60,786 nt of DNA from Mycobacterium gordonae (GCF_002101675.1 NZ_LQOY01000253.1:1-60786), one strand, 5' to 3'; shown: positions 17,329-26,231, counted from the first letter of the stretch. Notes: a model not told the origin generated them from the sequence alone. A program made the numbers and translations.

Positions 17329-18480
17329 TCAGAACACGCGTTGCCTGGGCATCACGACCGGCTTGACTCCGTAGCGAGGCCCTGGGACGGTACGACCGCT
17401 GAAGATGGCCGCGACGCTTCCCGGTGCCAGCGGCAGTTCTTCGGCTGCTTCTTCGTTCGCGGGCACCGCCCAGTATGTGCCGTCCACCGCCGGCGCCGCA
17501 GGCGTCGCGGGTACCGAGTCCGACCACGTCAGAGGCACGGACAACTCACCCACCAGGTGCGCATTGCCCAGCCCGGCGACGACCGGTGTTGGCCCGGCGA
17601 CCCCCGACCTTGCCGAGTGCGCCGCGCCACCATGGTGGGCGGCCGCGTGGACGATCTCCTTGGGTGCGTCGTCATCGTCGCCGCCGCTGCCGATCTGGCC
17701 GACTGAGTAGTCCCAGTAGGTTGCCCTGTTGTGGTCGAACGTGCCGGCCCACCAGAGCTCGGACCGATCGAACGCGACGATCATGTCCAACAACGGCGAA
17801 CCCGTGGCCGCCGACGCCTCGGCGGGGCCGGCGAGACTCAGCACCGCATCGGGGCCTTGACTGACGACGGTGCCCAGCGCCGCCTGCTGCGCCGAAGCGG
17901 AACCGGACGCGATGGCCTGAGCGACGGCGGCGGCCTGATTCGCGACGCCGGCCGGGTTGGTGATCTCCGAGGGGCCGATCAACGGATCCAGTTGTGCGGC
18001 TGCCGCCGAGGATGCCGCGTATCCGTACATGGCCGCAGCGTCTCGAGCCCACATTTCGCTGTACCGAGCCTCGGTCACCGCGATGGCCGGCGTGTTCTGT
18101 CCGAGGATGTTGGTTTCGGTCAGTAGGGCCAGCTGGGCCCTGTTAGCGGCCACGGCGGCCGGCGGGACCGTCATCGCGAACGCCGTCTCGTAGGCTGCCA
18201 CCGATGACATGGCCTGCGCCGCGGCGCGCGCCGACGACTCGGCGGTGGCGGCCATCCAGGCCACGAAGGGCTGGGCCGCCGCGGCCATCGACAGTGACGC
18301 GGAACTGACCCACTCTTCAGTGCTCAGCCTCGCGATGACAGCTGCGAAAGAGAGAGCCGCGGTGCGCAATTCGCCGGCGACACCGTTCCAAGCAGCGGCG
18401 GCGGCCAGCATCGGGGCCGCGCCGGCGCCGGCGTACATGCACGCCGAGTTGACCTCGGGTGGTAACGCTCCAAAGTCCAA
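17329..18480 (-). CDS. PPE family protein, SVP subgroup (distal)
   Basis: A 383-residue PPE protein from a TTG start (MDFGALPPEVNSACMYAGAG) with a CGGGA ribosome site. The PPE domain spans about 1-170 and contains AANRAQLALLTETNILGQN. The SVP motif GELSVPLTW is near residue 320 and the C-terminus ends PRYGVKPVVMPRQRVF. An acidic GSGGDDDD stretch precedes it. It is third in a PE-PPE-PPE series, 155 nt after the previous PPE. Position resembles PPE43, but I do not assign the symbol. Confidence 0.93.
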   Translation of the reverse strand: MDFGALPPEVNSACMYAGAGAAPMLAAAAAWNGVAGELRTAALSFAAVIARLSTEEWVSSASLSMAAAAQPFVAWMAATAESSARAAAQAMSSVAAYETAFAMTVPPAAVAANRAQLALLTETNILGQNTPAIAVTEARYSEMWARDAAAMYGYAASSAAAAQLDPLIGPSEITNPAGVANQAAAVAQAIASGSASAQQAALGTVVSQGPDAVLSLAGPAEASAATGSPLLDMIVAFDRSELWWAGTFDHNRATYWDYSVGQIGSGGDDDDAPKEIVHAAAHHGGAAHSARSGVAGPTPVVAGLGNAHLVGELSVPLTWSDSVPATPAAPAVDGTYWAVPANEEAAEELPLAPGSVAAIFSGRTVPGPRYGVKPVVMPRQRVF

Positions 18481-18635
18481 CTGCGAATCCCGTTAGTTGT
18501 GGGGTTCATTGGGCAGGCGAGCACACTAGGGCGCCGACGACCCCCAACCACGTCGGCAACCGGTTCCAAGAATTTTAACCGCGGTGAATTTAAGGCCTCT
18601 CACCGACTCGGCATTCTCATAGAGACTTCCAATGA
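18481..18635. other. AT-rich spacer between the two PPE genes
   Basis: Within this 155-bp spacer, 18570-18595 is an AT-rich stretch around CCGCGG containing TTAAAATTC on the minus strand, compatible with a -10 box (TAAAAT) for the distal PPE gene. This hints that the distal gene may be transcribed separately. No gene or clear terminator is seen. Confidence 0.35.
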
Positions 18636-19787
18636 TCAGACGACAACGTGCTTGGGCATGACGGTCGGCTTGAAGCCGTAGCGCGGCCCGGCAACACCGC
18701 CGCTCTTGCCCGCCAGCGCCATACCGGGCGCACCGGGAACACCCGCGAACCCAGCGGTTTCCTCGGGGACCACCCAGCCACTGCCGTCGGCGGCTGTCGC
18801 GCCGACGGTGATGGCCGGCACCGCGGAGGACCAACTTGCCGGAACGGAAAGCCCGCCGACCGAGGACGCCGCGCCCAGCATCGGGGCGGTCGCCGAAGCG
18901 ATCGGCGTCACCGCGTTCGCGACCGCGGCGGCACCCGCCGAGCCGATCCCCGCAGCGGCCCCGGCGGCGGGGAGTGTGGACAGGGTGTGGTGCAAGAACA
19001 CTGCGGTCGTGATACCGGCGGTGGTGAACCATCCCGCCGTGTTGACGGCACCGTTGATGGTGTTCTGCACGAATGGAACGGCCAGCAGATCGGTGATGTC
19101 CTGCACGACCGAGTCCAGGGCCGCCGCGTTCGCTGCCGCGGGAGACGCCAAGCCTCCGACGGCCTGGGGAATGTTGCCGATCAGGTTGTTCAGGCCCGAT
19201 TGCTGAGCGGAGGCGACGGCCTGTCCGACCGCTGCGGCCTGGCTGGCGGTTCCGGTGGGGTTGGTGGCCTGCGCCGGCGGCGCCAACGGGTGCAGCTTCC
19301 CCGAGGACGCCGAAGAAGCCGCATATCCGTACATCGCAAGGGCGTCCTGAGCCCACATTTCGACGTACTGCGCCTCGGTCGCCGCAATGGCAGGGGTGTT
19401 CTGTCCCAGCACGTTGGTCGCAACCAGCATGGCCAGCAGGGTTCGGTTGGCGACGACCTCGCCCGGTGGCACGGTCATCGCATAGGCGGTCTCGAACGCG
19501 GCCGCGGAGGCGACCCCTTGGGAACCCGCCAGCGCGGCGGCTTCCGCGGTGTAGGTCAACCACGCCAGGAACGGCTGGGCCGCGGCGGCCATGGACAGCG
19601 AGGCGGGACCCAACCACTGCTCGGTGGTGAGCTCAGCGACCACCGACTCGAAGGAATCCGCTGTCGTACTGAGCTCGACCGCCAGTCCGTTCCACGCGGC
19701 CGCGGCCGCCATCATCGGTGCCGCGCCCGCACCGGTGTACATGCGCGCGGAGTTGATTTCCGGAGGCAATGCGCCGAAGTCCATCAT
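18636..19787 (-). CDS. PPE family protein, SVP subgroup (proximal, PE partner)
   Basis: A 383-residue PPE protein; ATG 19787 (MMDFGALPPEINSARMYTGAG) has AAGGA 7 nt upstream, better than TTG 19793. The PPE domain covers about 1-175. GGLSVPASW near residue 315 defines the SVP subgroup, and the protein ends GPRYGFKPTVMPKHVVV. It starts 19 nt after the PE gene stop, the standard arrangement for a co-folding PE-PPE pair exported by ESX-5. Order PE-PPE here differs from the PPE44-PE27-PPE43 order I recall for M. tuberculosis. Confidence 0.94.
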   Translation of the reverse strand: MMDFGALPPEINSARMYTGAGAAPMMAAAAAWNGLAVELSTTADSFESVVAELTTEQWLGPASLSMAAAAQPFLAWLTYTAEAAALAGSQGVASAAAFETAYAMTVPPGEVVANRTLLAMLVATNVLGQNTPAIAATEAQYVEMWAQDALAMYGYAASSASSGKLHPLAPPAQATNPTGTASQAAAVGQAVASAQQSGLNNLIGNIPQAVGGLASPAAANAAALDSVVQDITDLLAVPFVQNTINGAVNTAGWFTTAGITTAVFLHHTLSTLPAAGAAAGIGSAGAAAVANAVTPIASATAPMLGAASSVGGLSVPASWSSAVPAITVGATAADGSGWVVPEETAGFAGVPGAPGMALAGKSGGVAGPRYGFKPTVMPKHVVV

Positions 19788-19806
19788 TGTCAATCCTTTC
19801 CGACAC

Positions 19807-20571
19807 TCAGCCGTGCGCCGGCCGGGCCATCACCATGGGCTTGACGCCGTAGCGCGGCGCGCCGAATCCAGTGCTATTTCGGCTCGTCGACACCATCCCC
19901 GGCATACCGGGCAACAGCGTCGTGCCCGGCGCAGCCGGTGGCGTAGCGGCCGCCCAGCTCAAAGATTTCGGCGTGGCGCTCGACACCAGGGTGGCCGGGC
20001 CGGCCCAGGGCGACGGGGCCGATAGCGCCCGGCCCGGGAACGCTCCGACCAACACTGCCGCGGCGGGCGCCTCCCCGGCGCCGACCGCCGCAGCCGCCTC
20101 CAGTCCCGCGGTATCAACTGTGCCCTCCACCGCACCCTCCTCGACCGGCAGCAATAGACCCCCGTTGGCCAGCCCGACCAGATTCGACGCCGCCGACGCC
20201 CAGTTACCCACCCCGATGTTGACGACGTTGGCGATATCGGCCACCGGAGAATCCGTCAACGCAGCGGGCAACGCTGCGGCGGCCGAATTGGCCGACTCGG
20301 TTGCGGAGTAGGTTTGGGCGCTGAGTCCCAAAGTGTTGACGAACGTGTCGTACATTGCTGCCGCTTCGGCGCTGACCTGCTGATAGAGGCTGCCGTAAGC
20401 GGCGAACAGGGAGGCTTGCAGCGCCGAAACCTCATCTGCGGCAGCGGGAATCACTCCCGAAGTGGTCGGAACCGCAGCGGCCGCGTTCTGCGCGGCCTGC
20501 TGGGCTCCGACGGTCTGCAGCTTCCCGGCTGCCGCGGCCAATTCTTCGGGCTGTGCGGTCAAGAAGGACAT
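19807..20571 (-). CDS. PE family protein with PPE-like C-terminal tail
   Basis: This 254-residue protein begins with a PE domain (MSFLTAQPEELAAAAGKLQT, about residues 1-95, with the YxxxE-type export region around LYQQVSAEAAAMYDTF). The remaining 150 residues are not PGRS; they end SLSWAAATPPAAPG ... GAPRYGVKPMVMARPAHG. That ending matches the PRYGxKPxVM tails of the two following PPE proteins. AGGAG lies 5 nt before ATG 20571. It is the first gene of the PE-PPE-PPE operon and is similar in place to PE27. Confidence 0.93.
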   Translation of the reverse strand: MSFLTAQPEELAAAAGKLQTVGAQQAAQNAAAAVPTTSGVIPAAADEVSALQASLFAAYGSLYQQVSAEAAAMYDTFVNTLGLSAQTYSATESANSAAAALPAALTDSPVADIANVVNIGVGNWASAASNLVGLANGGLLLPVEEGAVEGTVDTAGLEAAAAVGAGEAPAAAVLVGAFPGRALSAPSPWAGPATLVSSATPKSLSWAAATPPAAPGTTLLPGMPGMVSTSRNSTGFGAPRYGVKPMVMARPAHG

Positions 20572-20721
20572 GTTGCTCCTCGTAGGTAGAGAGGGCTGGA
20601 ATCGACGCGCGCCGATTCACGGCTCCGTAACATCGCCATATTCAGCGTGTCACCTAGATGTGGTAACGGGGCCGGAATTCACCCGCGCGGCGGGTGTTTC
20701 TTCCGGCACCTGCGGCGCGCG

Positions 20722-22248
20722 TCAGCGCAGCGCGGAACCCCACTGAACCTGTTCGCGGAGCTTGGCTTTGAGCAGCTTCCCACCGGCGTTGCGCGGCAGC
20801 GGCGTCGTCACCACCGAGATGTATTGCGGGACTTTGTAATCGGCGAGCTGCTCCCGGCAGGACTCGAGCACCGCCGGCACGTCGACCTGCTCCCCGACCA
20901 GCACCGCGCCTACCTTCTCCCCCATGACGTCGTCCGGCACCGCGAGCACGCAAGCATCGACGACATTCGGGGCGGCCAGTAACGCCGCCTCAACCTCGAC
21001 GCTGGAGATGTTCTCGCCGCCCCGGTTGATGATGTCCTTGAGCCGATCGATGATGTGCACCCGTCCGGCGTCATCGACGCGGACCACGTCCCCGGTGTGC
21101 AGCCAGCCGTCCACGATGGTGTTCGCGGTGGCTTCGGGCCGATTCCAGTAGCCGGCCGTGATGTTGGCGCCTCTGCACACCAATTCGCCGACGAGCTGGC
21201 CGTGCCGGTCCGGGACGACGCCGAGATCCACCGAGGGCGCCGCGTATCCGACGGAGTCGGCGTGCTCGATGGCCTCGGCGTCGGGCAGCACGGTCATCAG
21301 CGACGCGGTCTCCGTCATCCCGTAGCCGTTGAACACCGTGGCTTGCGGGAACGCGTTCTTGACCGACCGCACCAGCGCCGGCGCGATGGGTGCGCCGCCG
21401 TAGCCGACCCAGCGGACCGCGGACACATCGGCAGAGGCAAAACCCTTGTGCCGCAGCAACAGCGCGTAAATCGCCGGCACGGTGACCATCACCGAGATGC
21501 GTTCTGCGCTCAGCGCGTCGACCAACCCGTCGAGGTTGAGGGCCGGCATGATCACCGCGGCCCCGCCCAGCCGGGTGGCCGCCAGAAGCTGCGAGTTGCA
21601 CCCGGTCACGTGGAACAGCGGCACCGAGATGAGGGTGCGCAGGTCCGTGCCGATGTCGCGCGGCTGGTCGAGACACCGGATCCCGTTCTCGGTGTTGGTC
21701 ACGAATGCTTCGTGAGTGGTCGGGACGCCCTTGGGATGCCCGGTGGTGCCAGATGTATAGAAAAGGGCGGCAACGTCTTTCGAACCGAGTTGTTCGGCGA
21801 CGTAGGGCTTGCCGTCCGGGAGTGGTGTGTCCGCGTCCAAGTCGACGTGCGCCCCGGCGTCGGCCAGCACGAAGTCGACCTCCGGTTGCGCCGACCGCGT
21901 ATTGACGGCGACCGCGATGCCTCCGGCCATCACCGTGCCCCAGAACGCGAGCACCCAGTTGATGCCCGCGGGATAACGGACCGCGACGCGGTCGCCGGGT
22001 CGCAGGCCGCCGGCCCGCAGGCCTCCGGCGACGCGCGACGCGCGGTCCCAGAGTTGACGGTAGGTCAGCCGGTCGCCGCCCAGTTCGACCACGGCTTCGC
22101 TGTCCGGGCCTGCGGTGACCTGCTCGGCGAGCATGTCGAGAAGGGTGGCCGGGATGCCGTCGTAATGTGGGACACCCCGGTTGTCCAGGTGAACGCCGGT
22201 ACGCGGAAATGGGCTGTGACTGCGCGAAATCTCGACTACGTCAGGCAT
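20722..22248 (-). CDS. Fatty-acid/acyl-CoA ligase, ANL superfamily
   Basis: The 508-residue product activates a carboxylic acid to acyl-AMP and then acyl-CoA. The AMP-binding core FYTSGTTGHPKGVPTTHEAF, the NGYGMTET motif, GWLHTGDVVRVDDAGRVHII and hinge RLKDIINRGGENIS are all present, and the C-terminal catalytic lysine lies in PRNAGGKLLKAKLR. Length and motifs fit FadD-type ligases of medium or long acyl chains. GGGAC precedes ATG 22248. A deazaflavin-type oxidoreductase gene lies 52 nt upstream on the same strand. The acid is not predicted. Confidence 0.92.
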   Translation of the reverse strand: MPDVVEISRSHSPFPRTGVHLDNRGVPHYDGIPATLLDMLAEQVTAGPDSEAVVELGGDRLTYRQLWDRASRVAGGLRAGGLRPGDRVAVRYPAGINWVLAFWGTVMAGGIAVAVNTRSAQPEVDFVLADAGAHVDLDADTPLPDGKPYVAEQLGSKDVAALFYTSGTTGHPKGVPTTHEAFVTNTENGIRCLDQPRDIGTDLRTLISVPLFHVTGCNSQLLAATRLGGAAVIMPALNLDGLVDALSAERISVMVTVPAIYALLLRHKGFASADVSAVRWVGYGGAPIAPALVRSVKNAFPQATVFNGYGMTETASLMTVLPDAEAIEHADSVGYAAPSVDLGVVPDRHGQLVGELVCRGANITAGYWNRPEATANTIVDGWLHTGDVVRVDDAGRVHIIDRLKDIINRGGENISSVEVEAALLAAPNVVDACVLAVPDDVMGEKVGAVLVGEQVDVPAVLESCREQLADYKVPQYISVVTTPLPRNAGGKLLKAKLREQVQWGSALR

Positions 22249-22300
22249 GTACGTCCCTTGCTACCGTCGGCTACTCACAACGGTAGGGGCTCCGGTCACG

Positions 22301-22708
22301 TCAGGCCAGGGCGAACTTGGCGTAGCTGTCGACGTCGAAGGCGTTGAATACCCGGCGCCGGGCAGCGGGCAGCAGCGACTCGACGGCGGACGCGTCGACG
22401 ATGTTCGGGCGGACCACGTGGTAGGTCTGCCCCTTGCATTTGATGGTCGCAGAGCCGGCGGCACGCACATTGCGTAACCAGTCAACGTCCGAACCGTAGG
22501 GCAACGGTACGACGAAGCCGTCGGGAATCGGGACCGCGACAACCGGGGTGGTGTAATGCCTTCCGGATTTGCGGCCGACGTGTGCGATGGTCGACGCGTA
22601 CCAATAGCGGCGACCGGCCACGACCATCATCGCGGGGTTGAGCAAGTGCTTGTTGAAGCTTCGGACCGCGTCTCGGACCCGCGGTTTCGTGTAGGTGGTC
22701 ATACTCAT
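22301..22708 (-). CDS. Nitroreductase-family deazaflavin (F420)-dependent oxidoreductase
   Basis: Beginning at ATG 22708 (a second ATG lies at 22702) the protein is 135 residues. The longer frame to 22840 crosses the neighbouring promoter. It resembles the Ddn-like split-barrel family: KHLLNPAMMVVAGRRYWYAS, IAHVGRKSGRHYTTPVVAV, PYGSDVDWLRNVRAAGSATI and a final DVDSYAKFALA. Members use F420 or act on quinones and lipids; the cofactor is inferred. It is followed by the acyl-CoA ligase on the same strand. Confidence 0.8.
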   Translation of the reverse strand: MSMTTYTKPRVRDAVRSFNKHLLNPAMMVVAGRRYWYASTIAHVGRKSGRHYTTPVVAVPIPDGFVVPLPYGSDVDWLRNVRAAGSATIKCKGQTYHVVRPNIVDASAVESLLPAARRRVFNAFDVDSYAKFALA

Positions 22709-22795
22709 CGAGCCTGCTCGGGTGGCGCGCCGTGGCACAGGGGCCTTGGTCCACTGCTGGTGAGGACTTCCGCCAGTGGGCGCCTGCGGCTGCCC

Positions 22796-22801
22796 TATCG
22801 T
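22796..22801 (+). promoter_or_regulatory. -10 element of the thioesterase gene (leaderless)
   Basis: TATCGT ends 7 nt before the GTG at 22809, consistent with a leaderless transcript. It supports the GTG start over the ATG at 22776. Confidence 0.5.
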
Positions 22802-22808
22802 CGTAGCG

Positions 22809-23630
22809 GTGACCTTCGAGGAGCCCGCCGCGTTTTTCACTGCCGAGGGCGATTTTTACCTGCCGGGCCCGATGACCCAAGGACCGTGGGGCGCCACCAT
22901 GGGCGGCCAGATCGTCGGCGGCCTGTTGGGTTGGGGCATCGAGCAATCCGGCTTCGACCCGGACTTTCAGCCCGCCCGCCTGACCGTGGACCTGTTGCGG
23001 CCGGCTCTGCTGGAGCCGCTACGGATAGAGACTGCGGTGCAGCGGGAAGGCCGGCGCATCAAGCTTGTCGACGGCGCACTGGTACAGAACGGGAAGACGG
23101 TCGCGCGGGCCAGCGCGCTGTTCCTACGGAGAGGCGAACATCCCGACGGCGAAGTGTGGTCGGGCTCCGTGCAGGCGCCGCCGCTTCCGTCGGATACGGC
23201 GGGCTTCCCCGCTGACATGCCTTTCCTCATCTGGGGTTACGGTGCGAGCGCCGCGGGCAGCCCCGGTATCGCGGCCGGCGAGTGGGAGCAGTCGCACTCG
23301 CAGAAGTTCGCCTGGACGCGGGTGTTCCGGCCGATGGTGTACGGCTACCCATTGACACCGTTCACCAGACTCGCCTTCGTGGGTGACGTGACGAGTTCGC
23401 TGACGCATTGGGGTACAAGCGGATTACGGTTCATCAACGCCGATTACACCGTCACCGCGAGCCGGATGCCGGACGGGGAATACGTGGGATTGGCGGCCGA
23501 GAGCCATTACGGCTCAGCGGGTGTCGCGACCGGCAGCGCAACGTTGTTCGATCGGCACGGCCCATTCGGCACCAGTTCGGCACTGGCATTGGGTCAGCCC
23601 GCCGGTTCGTTTCAGCCCCTGCGTACCTGA
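22809..23630 (+). CDS. Acyl-CoA thioesterase family protein (double hotdog)
   Basis: The 273-residue protein starts VTFEEPAAFFTAEGDFYLPG and has two hotdog halves: MGGQIVGGLLGWGIEQSG with PARLTVDLLRPALLEPL in the first, and WGTSGLRFINADYTVTASRM with YVGLAAESHYGSAGVATGSA in the second. This is the TesB-like thioesterase family. The glycine-rich MGGQI helix start and the final LFDRHGPFGTS fit. Hydrolysis of acyl-CoA is a family inference; the neighbouring CoA ligase gives context. It is divergent from the deazaflavin gene. Confidence 0.85.
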   Translation: MTFEEPAAFFTAEGDFYLPGPMTQGPWGATMGGQIVGGLLGWGIEQSGFDPDFQPARLTVDLLRPALLEPLRIETAVQREGRRIKLVDGALVQNGKTVARASALFLRRGEHPDGEVWSGSVQAPPLPSDTAGFPADMPFLIWGYGASAAGSPGIAAGEWEQSHSQKFAWTRVFRPMVYGYPLTPFTRLAFVGDVTSSLTHWGTSGLRFINADYTVTASRMPDGEYVGLAAESHYGSAGVATGSATLFDRHGPFGTSSALALGQPAGSFQPLRT

Positions 23631-23649
23631 CTGGCTGGGCACGGCCGGG

Positions 23650-24354
23650 CTACCCGGCTTTCGAAATCCGGGATTCATGGGAGTCGACGAGCCACCGCGC
23701 AACGTCGACCAATTTCGTATGGGACTCCTGCGACACCTTCAGCAGCATCCGGAACGCGTGCAGTCCGTCGACGCCGTTGCGCTGCATCAACAGACCTTTG
23801 GCCTGTCCGATGATGTCCCGGCTGTCCAACGCTTTCTGGAACCGGGCCTCGGAATTCAGCCGAGCGAGCGCGACTGACGCGTGCTGGGCCAACACCTCAC
23901 CGATCAGGATCGACTCGTCGTCGAAAACGTTGGTTTCCCCACCGTAAAGATTGAGGGCTCCCAGGTTCCCGCGGCGGACGAACAATCGAAACGACAACAG
24001 GCTTCGGACACCGCGATCCACCGCCGCAGCGGCGAAATTCGGCCATCGGTCCTCGGTGGCCATGTCGTCGACCTTGACGGTGCGCTGTTCGCGCAGTGCG
24101 CTCAGGCAAGGACCTTCATCGAGCACGGACTGCATCTCGTCCAATTCCGCGACGACCGGATCGGTGGGAGCCCCGGACTGGACCCGGTCTTTCTCGAGGA
24201 GGGAAATTCCGGCCCAGCGGGCACCCGGTACAAGCCGCACGGAGCTTGCCACGATCTCATGGAGTACCGATTCGGGGTCGCTGTGACCCTCGAGTTCCAC
24301 CGCCAAGCTGCCGAGCAGATGTACCAGGTCGTCCCCGGTGTGATGTGTGTCCAT
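23650..24354 (-). CDS. GAF-ANTAR domain regulatory protein
   Basis: A 234-residue cytoplasmic sensor: GAF domain at about residues 20-165 (VRLVPGARWAGISLLEKDRV, DEGPCLSALREQRTVKVDD, LSFRLFVRRGNLGALNLYGG) and ANTAR domain at about 170-225 (ALDSRDIIGQAKGLLMQRNG, AFRMLLKVSQESHTKLVDVA). ANTAR proteins bind two-loop RNA hairpins to block termination. AAAAGGGG lies 6 nt before ATG 24354. The ligand and RNA target are unknown. It may act on transcripts elsewhere in the genome. Confidence 0.92.
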   Translation of the reverse strand: MDTHHTGDDLVHLLGSLAVELEGHSDPESVLHEIVASSVRLVPGARWAGISLLEKDRVQSGAPTDPVVAELDEMQSVLDEGPCLSALREQRTVKVDDMATEDRWPNFAAAAVDRGVRSLLSFRLFVRRGNLGALNLYGGETNVFDDESILIGEVLAQHASVALARLNSEARFQKALDSRDIIGQAKGLLMQRNGVDGLHAFRMLLKVSQESHTKLVDVARWLVDSHESRISKAG

Positions 24355-24389
24355 GCGCTGCCCCTTTTCCCGCCCTTTCTTGCGGCAAC

Positions 24390-24842
24390 TCAGTCCATCA
24401 ACGTCGCCGCGACCGTCGCGCCGAGGTTCCAGCAGGCCTCGAGGTCCGCCTTCGCGGGTTTGCCCGAGACCACCACGTGTTCTGCGGCCCTGACCCAGCC
24501 GAGCCCGGCGGTGATGCCCTCCACGGCGCGCTGCGCCCCTTCGCTGCCCTCGTTGCCGTGGATATAGACACCAAATGGCCTGCCGCGGCTGGTGTCAAGC
24601 AGCTGGTAATAGGACTCGTCGAAGGCGTGCTTGAGCGCACCGCTGAGGTATCCGAGGTTGGCCGGAGTTCCCAGCAGGTATCCGTCGGCCTCCAGCATCT
24701 CCACCGGTGAGACGGTGAGGGCCGGCCGGCGCACCACCTTGACGCCCTCGATCTCGGGGGCGGTCGCCCCGGCCAACACCGCCTCGAACATCTCCTGACA
24801 GTGCGGCGACGGGGTGTGATGAACGATCAGCAGCGTGTTCAC
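24390..24842 (-). CDS. Flavodoxin-like / NAD(P)H-dependent reductase family protein
   Basis: The 150-residue product starts MNTLLIVHHTPSPHCQEMFE, a flavodoxin-type phosphate loop, and contains ADGYLLGTPANLGYLSGALK and RGRPFGVYIHGNEGSEGAQR, typical of FMN-binding flavodoxin-like folds. GTG 24842 overlaps the TGA of the upstream membrane gene as GTGA. It resembles Rv2771c in place and size. Electron-transfer role is inferred. Confidence 0.85.
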   Translation of the reverse strand: MNTLLIVHHTPSPHCQEMFEAVLAGATAPEIEGVKVVRRPALTVSPVEMLEADGYLLGTPANLGYLSGALKHAFDESYYQLLDTSRGRPFGVYIHGNEGSEGAQRAVEGITAGLGWVRAAEHVVVSGKPAKADLEACWNLGATVAATLMD

Positions 24843-25294
24843 CCTTGGGCCTCCAATTGAACCGCCGTCTTCATCGCCTCCCGGGCCCGACGGCGATCCC
24901 CCGCGTAGTCGTACGCACGCGCCAGCCGATACCAGCGGCGCCAGTTGTCGGGGTCGCCTTCCAATTCGCTACGCACGCTGTCAAACAACGCGTCGGCGGC
25001 GCCACGTTCGATGCGGCCCGAAGCGCGCCGCGGCAGCGCGCTGACGTCCAGTTCCAGTCCGTCCTGGGCGATCAGGCGGGCGAGCTTCTGGTGCGCAGAT
25101 CCGGCCCTTAGCGTCGCGATCATCGCCCACAGTCCCAGGAACGGCATGATCAACAGCGCCAGGCCCAAGCCCACCGCGGCAGGCCGGCCGGATCCGATCA
25201 TCACCAGCGCGATGCGGCCGAGCAGGACGAAATACACCAGCATGGCCGCGCACAGGAATGCGATCAGCAGCTGGATCCGCAGGGTTCTGGTCAT
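24839..25294 (-). CDS. Membrane protein with two TM segments and soluble C-terminus
   Basis: 151 residues. Hydrophobic segments at about 8-30 (LLIAFLCAAMLVYFVLLGRI) and 36-62 (AVGLGLALLIMPFLGLWAMI) are followed by a charged domain with DPDNWRRWYRLARAYDYAGD, a single TPR-like helical pair. ATG 25294 overlaps the dapB stop as ATGA, and its own stop overlaps the flavodoxin-like gene, so dapB and these two genes are coupled (Rv2773c-2771c order). Function unknown. Confidence 0.85.
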   Translation of the reverse strand: MTRTLRIQLLIAFLCAAMLVYFVLLGRIALVMIGSGRPAAVGLGLALLIMPFLGLWAMIATLRAGSAHQKLARLIAQDGLELDVSALPRRASGRIERGAADALFDSVRSELEGDPDNWRRWYRLARAYDYAGDRRRAREAMKTAVQLEAQG

Positions 25295-26028
25295 TGCAGG
25301 TCGAGCAGCGGCTCTATCCCGATGGTCAGCCCCGGCCGCTCGGTGATGCGACGCACCGCCAGCAGCACGCCCGGCACAAAGGAGGTGCGGTCGAGGCTGT
25401 CGTGACGGATGGTCAGGGTTTCTCCCTCGGTGCCGAACAGCACTTCCTGGTGCGCGACCAGTCCGGCCAGCCGCACCGCGTGCACGGGAATGCCGTCGAC
25501 GTCCGCGCCGCGTGCGCCGGGCAGGCTGGTGCTGGTGGCATCGGGGTTGGGCGGCAGGCCTTTTCGAGCCTCCGCGATCAGCTTGGCGGTCCGGGTGGCG
25601 GTGCCCGAAGGGGCGTCTGCCTTATTCGGGTGATGAAGTTCGATGACTTCGATCGAGTCGAAGAAGGGCGCGGCCTGCTTGGCGAAATGCATGGACAACA
25701 CCGCGCCGATGGCGAAGTTGGGTGCGATCAGAACAGAGGTTCCGGGCTTGGCCGCGAGCCAGGACTCGACCTGCTCGATGCGTTCACCGGTGAAGCCCGT
25801 GGTGCCCACGACGGCGTGAATCCCGTTGTCGATCAAGAAGTTCAGGTTGTCCATCACCACGTCGGGGTGGGTGAAGTCGATGACCACCTCGGTGTCGCCG
25901 TCGGTCAGCAGGCTCAGCGCGTCGCCGGCGTCCACCTCCGCGGACAGGGTCATATCCTCGGCGGCTTCGACCGCGCGCACCATCGTCGCCCCGACTTTGC
26001 CTTTAGCTCCCAGCACGCCTACTCGCAT
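25291..26028 (-). CDS. dapB: 4-hydroxy-tetrahydrodipicolinate reductase
   Basis: A 245-residue DapB, the second committed step of lysine and meso-diaminopimelate synthesis, reducing the dapA product with NAD(P)H. The nucleotide motif is GVLGAKGKVGATMV (residues 3-16), then DFTHPDVVMDNLNF, VGTTGF, and the catalytic ELHHPNKADAPSGTA. Length matches M. tuberculosis DapB. A TAGGCT box 7 nt before ATG 26028 indicates a leaderless transcript. Confidence 0.97.
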   Translation of the reverse strand: MRVGVLGAKGKVGATMVRAVEAAEDMTLSAEVDAGDALSLLTDGDTEVVIDFTHPDVVMDNLNFLIDNGIHAVVGTTGFTGERIEQVESWLAAKPGTSVLIAPNFAIGAVLSMHFAKQAAPFFDSIEVIELHHPNKADAPSGTATRTAKLIAEARKGLPPNPDATSTSLPGARGADVDGIPVHAVRLAGLVAHQEVLFGTEGETLTIRHDSLDRTSFVPGVLLAVRRITERPGLTIGIEPLLDLQ

Positions 26029-26035
26029 GGGTTGC

Positions 26036-26041
26036 AGCCTA
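26036..26041 (-). promoter_or_regulatory. -10 element of dapB (leaderless)
   Basis: TAGGCT on the minus strand with 7 nt to ATG 26028 fits the leaderless promoter pattern. Confidence 0.5.
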
Positions 26042-26152
26042 CTTGGCTCATTCCGTCAGGCTGATGGCGTTGGGCCCGGGAGGGTACGCCCTGAGCAGCC
26101 ATGTCCCGCGTGTTCAGACTCCCCAGGCTGACAACGGTAACGGGCGGCGGAG

Positions 26153-26179
26153 TTATCCACAATTGAACCTCTGTCCACA
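26153..26179 (+). promoter_or_regulatory. DnaA-box-like motifs upstream of the 13E12 gene
   Basis: TTATCCACA (26153-26161) is identical to the consensus DnaA box and CTGTCCACA (26171-26179) is a related copy, spaced 18 nt start to start. They lie in the dapB/13E12 spacer. Whether DnaA binds is not known. Confidence 0.45.
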
Positions 26180-26219
26180 ATCTGGGCTGCGGTGCGGCCG
26201 GGCCACCACTGTTGCGGCA

Positions 26220-26225
26220 TAAAAT
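26220..26225 (+). promoter_or_regulatory. -10 element of the 13E12 gene (leaderless)
   Basis: TAAAAT ends 6 nt before ATG 26232; no ribosome binding site is present, so transcript and coding start probably coincide. Confidence 0.5.
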
Positions 26226-26231
26226 TCGAAC

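Noticed and set aside
22709..22840. N-terminal extension of the deazaflavin oxidoreductase
   Set aside because: It runs into the divergent thioesterase start and lacks the family sequence, which begins after ATG 22708.
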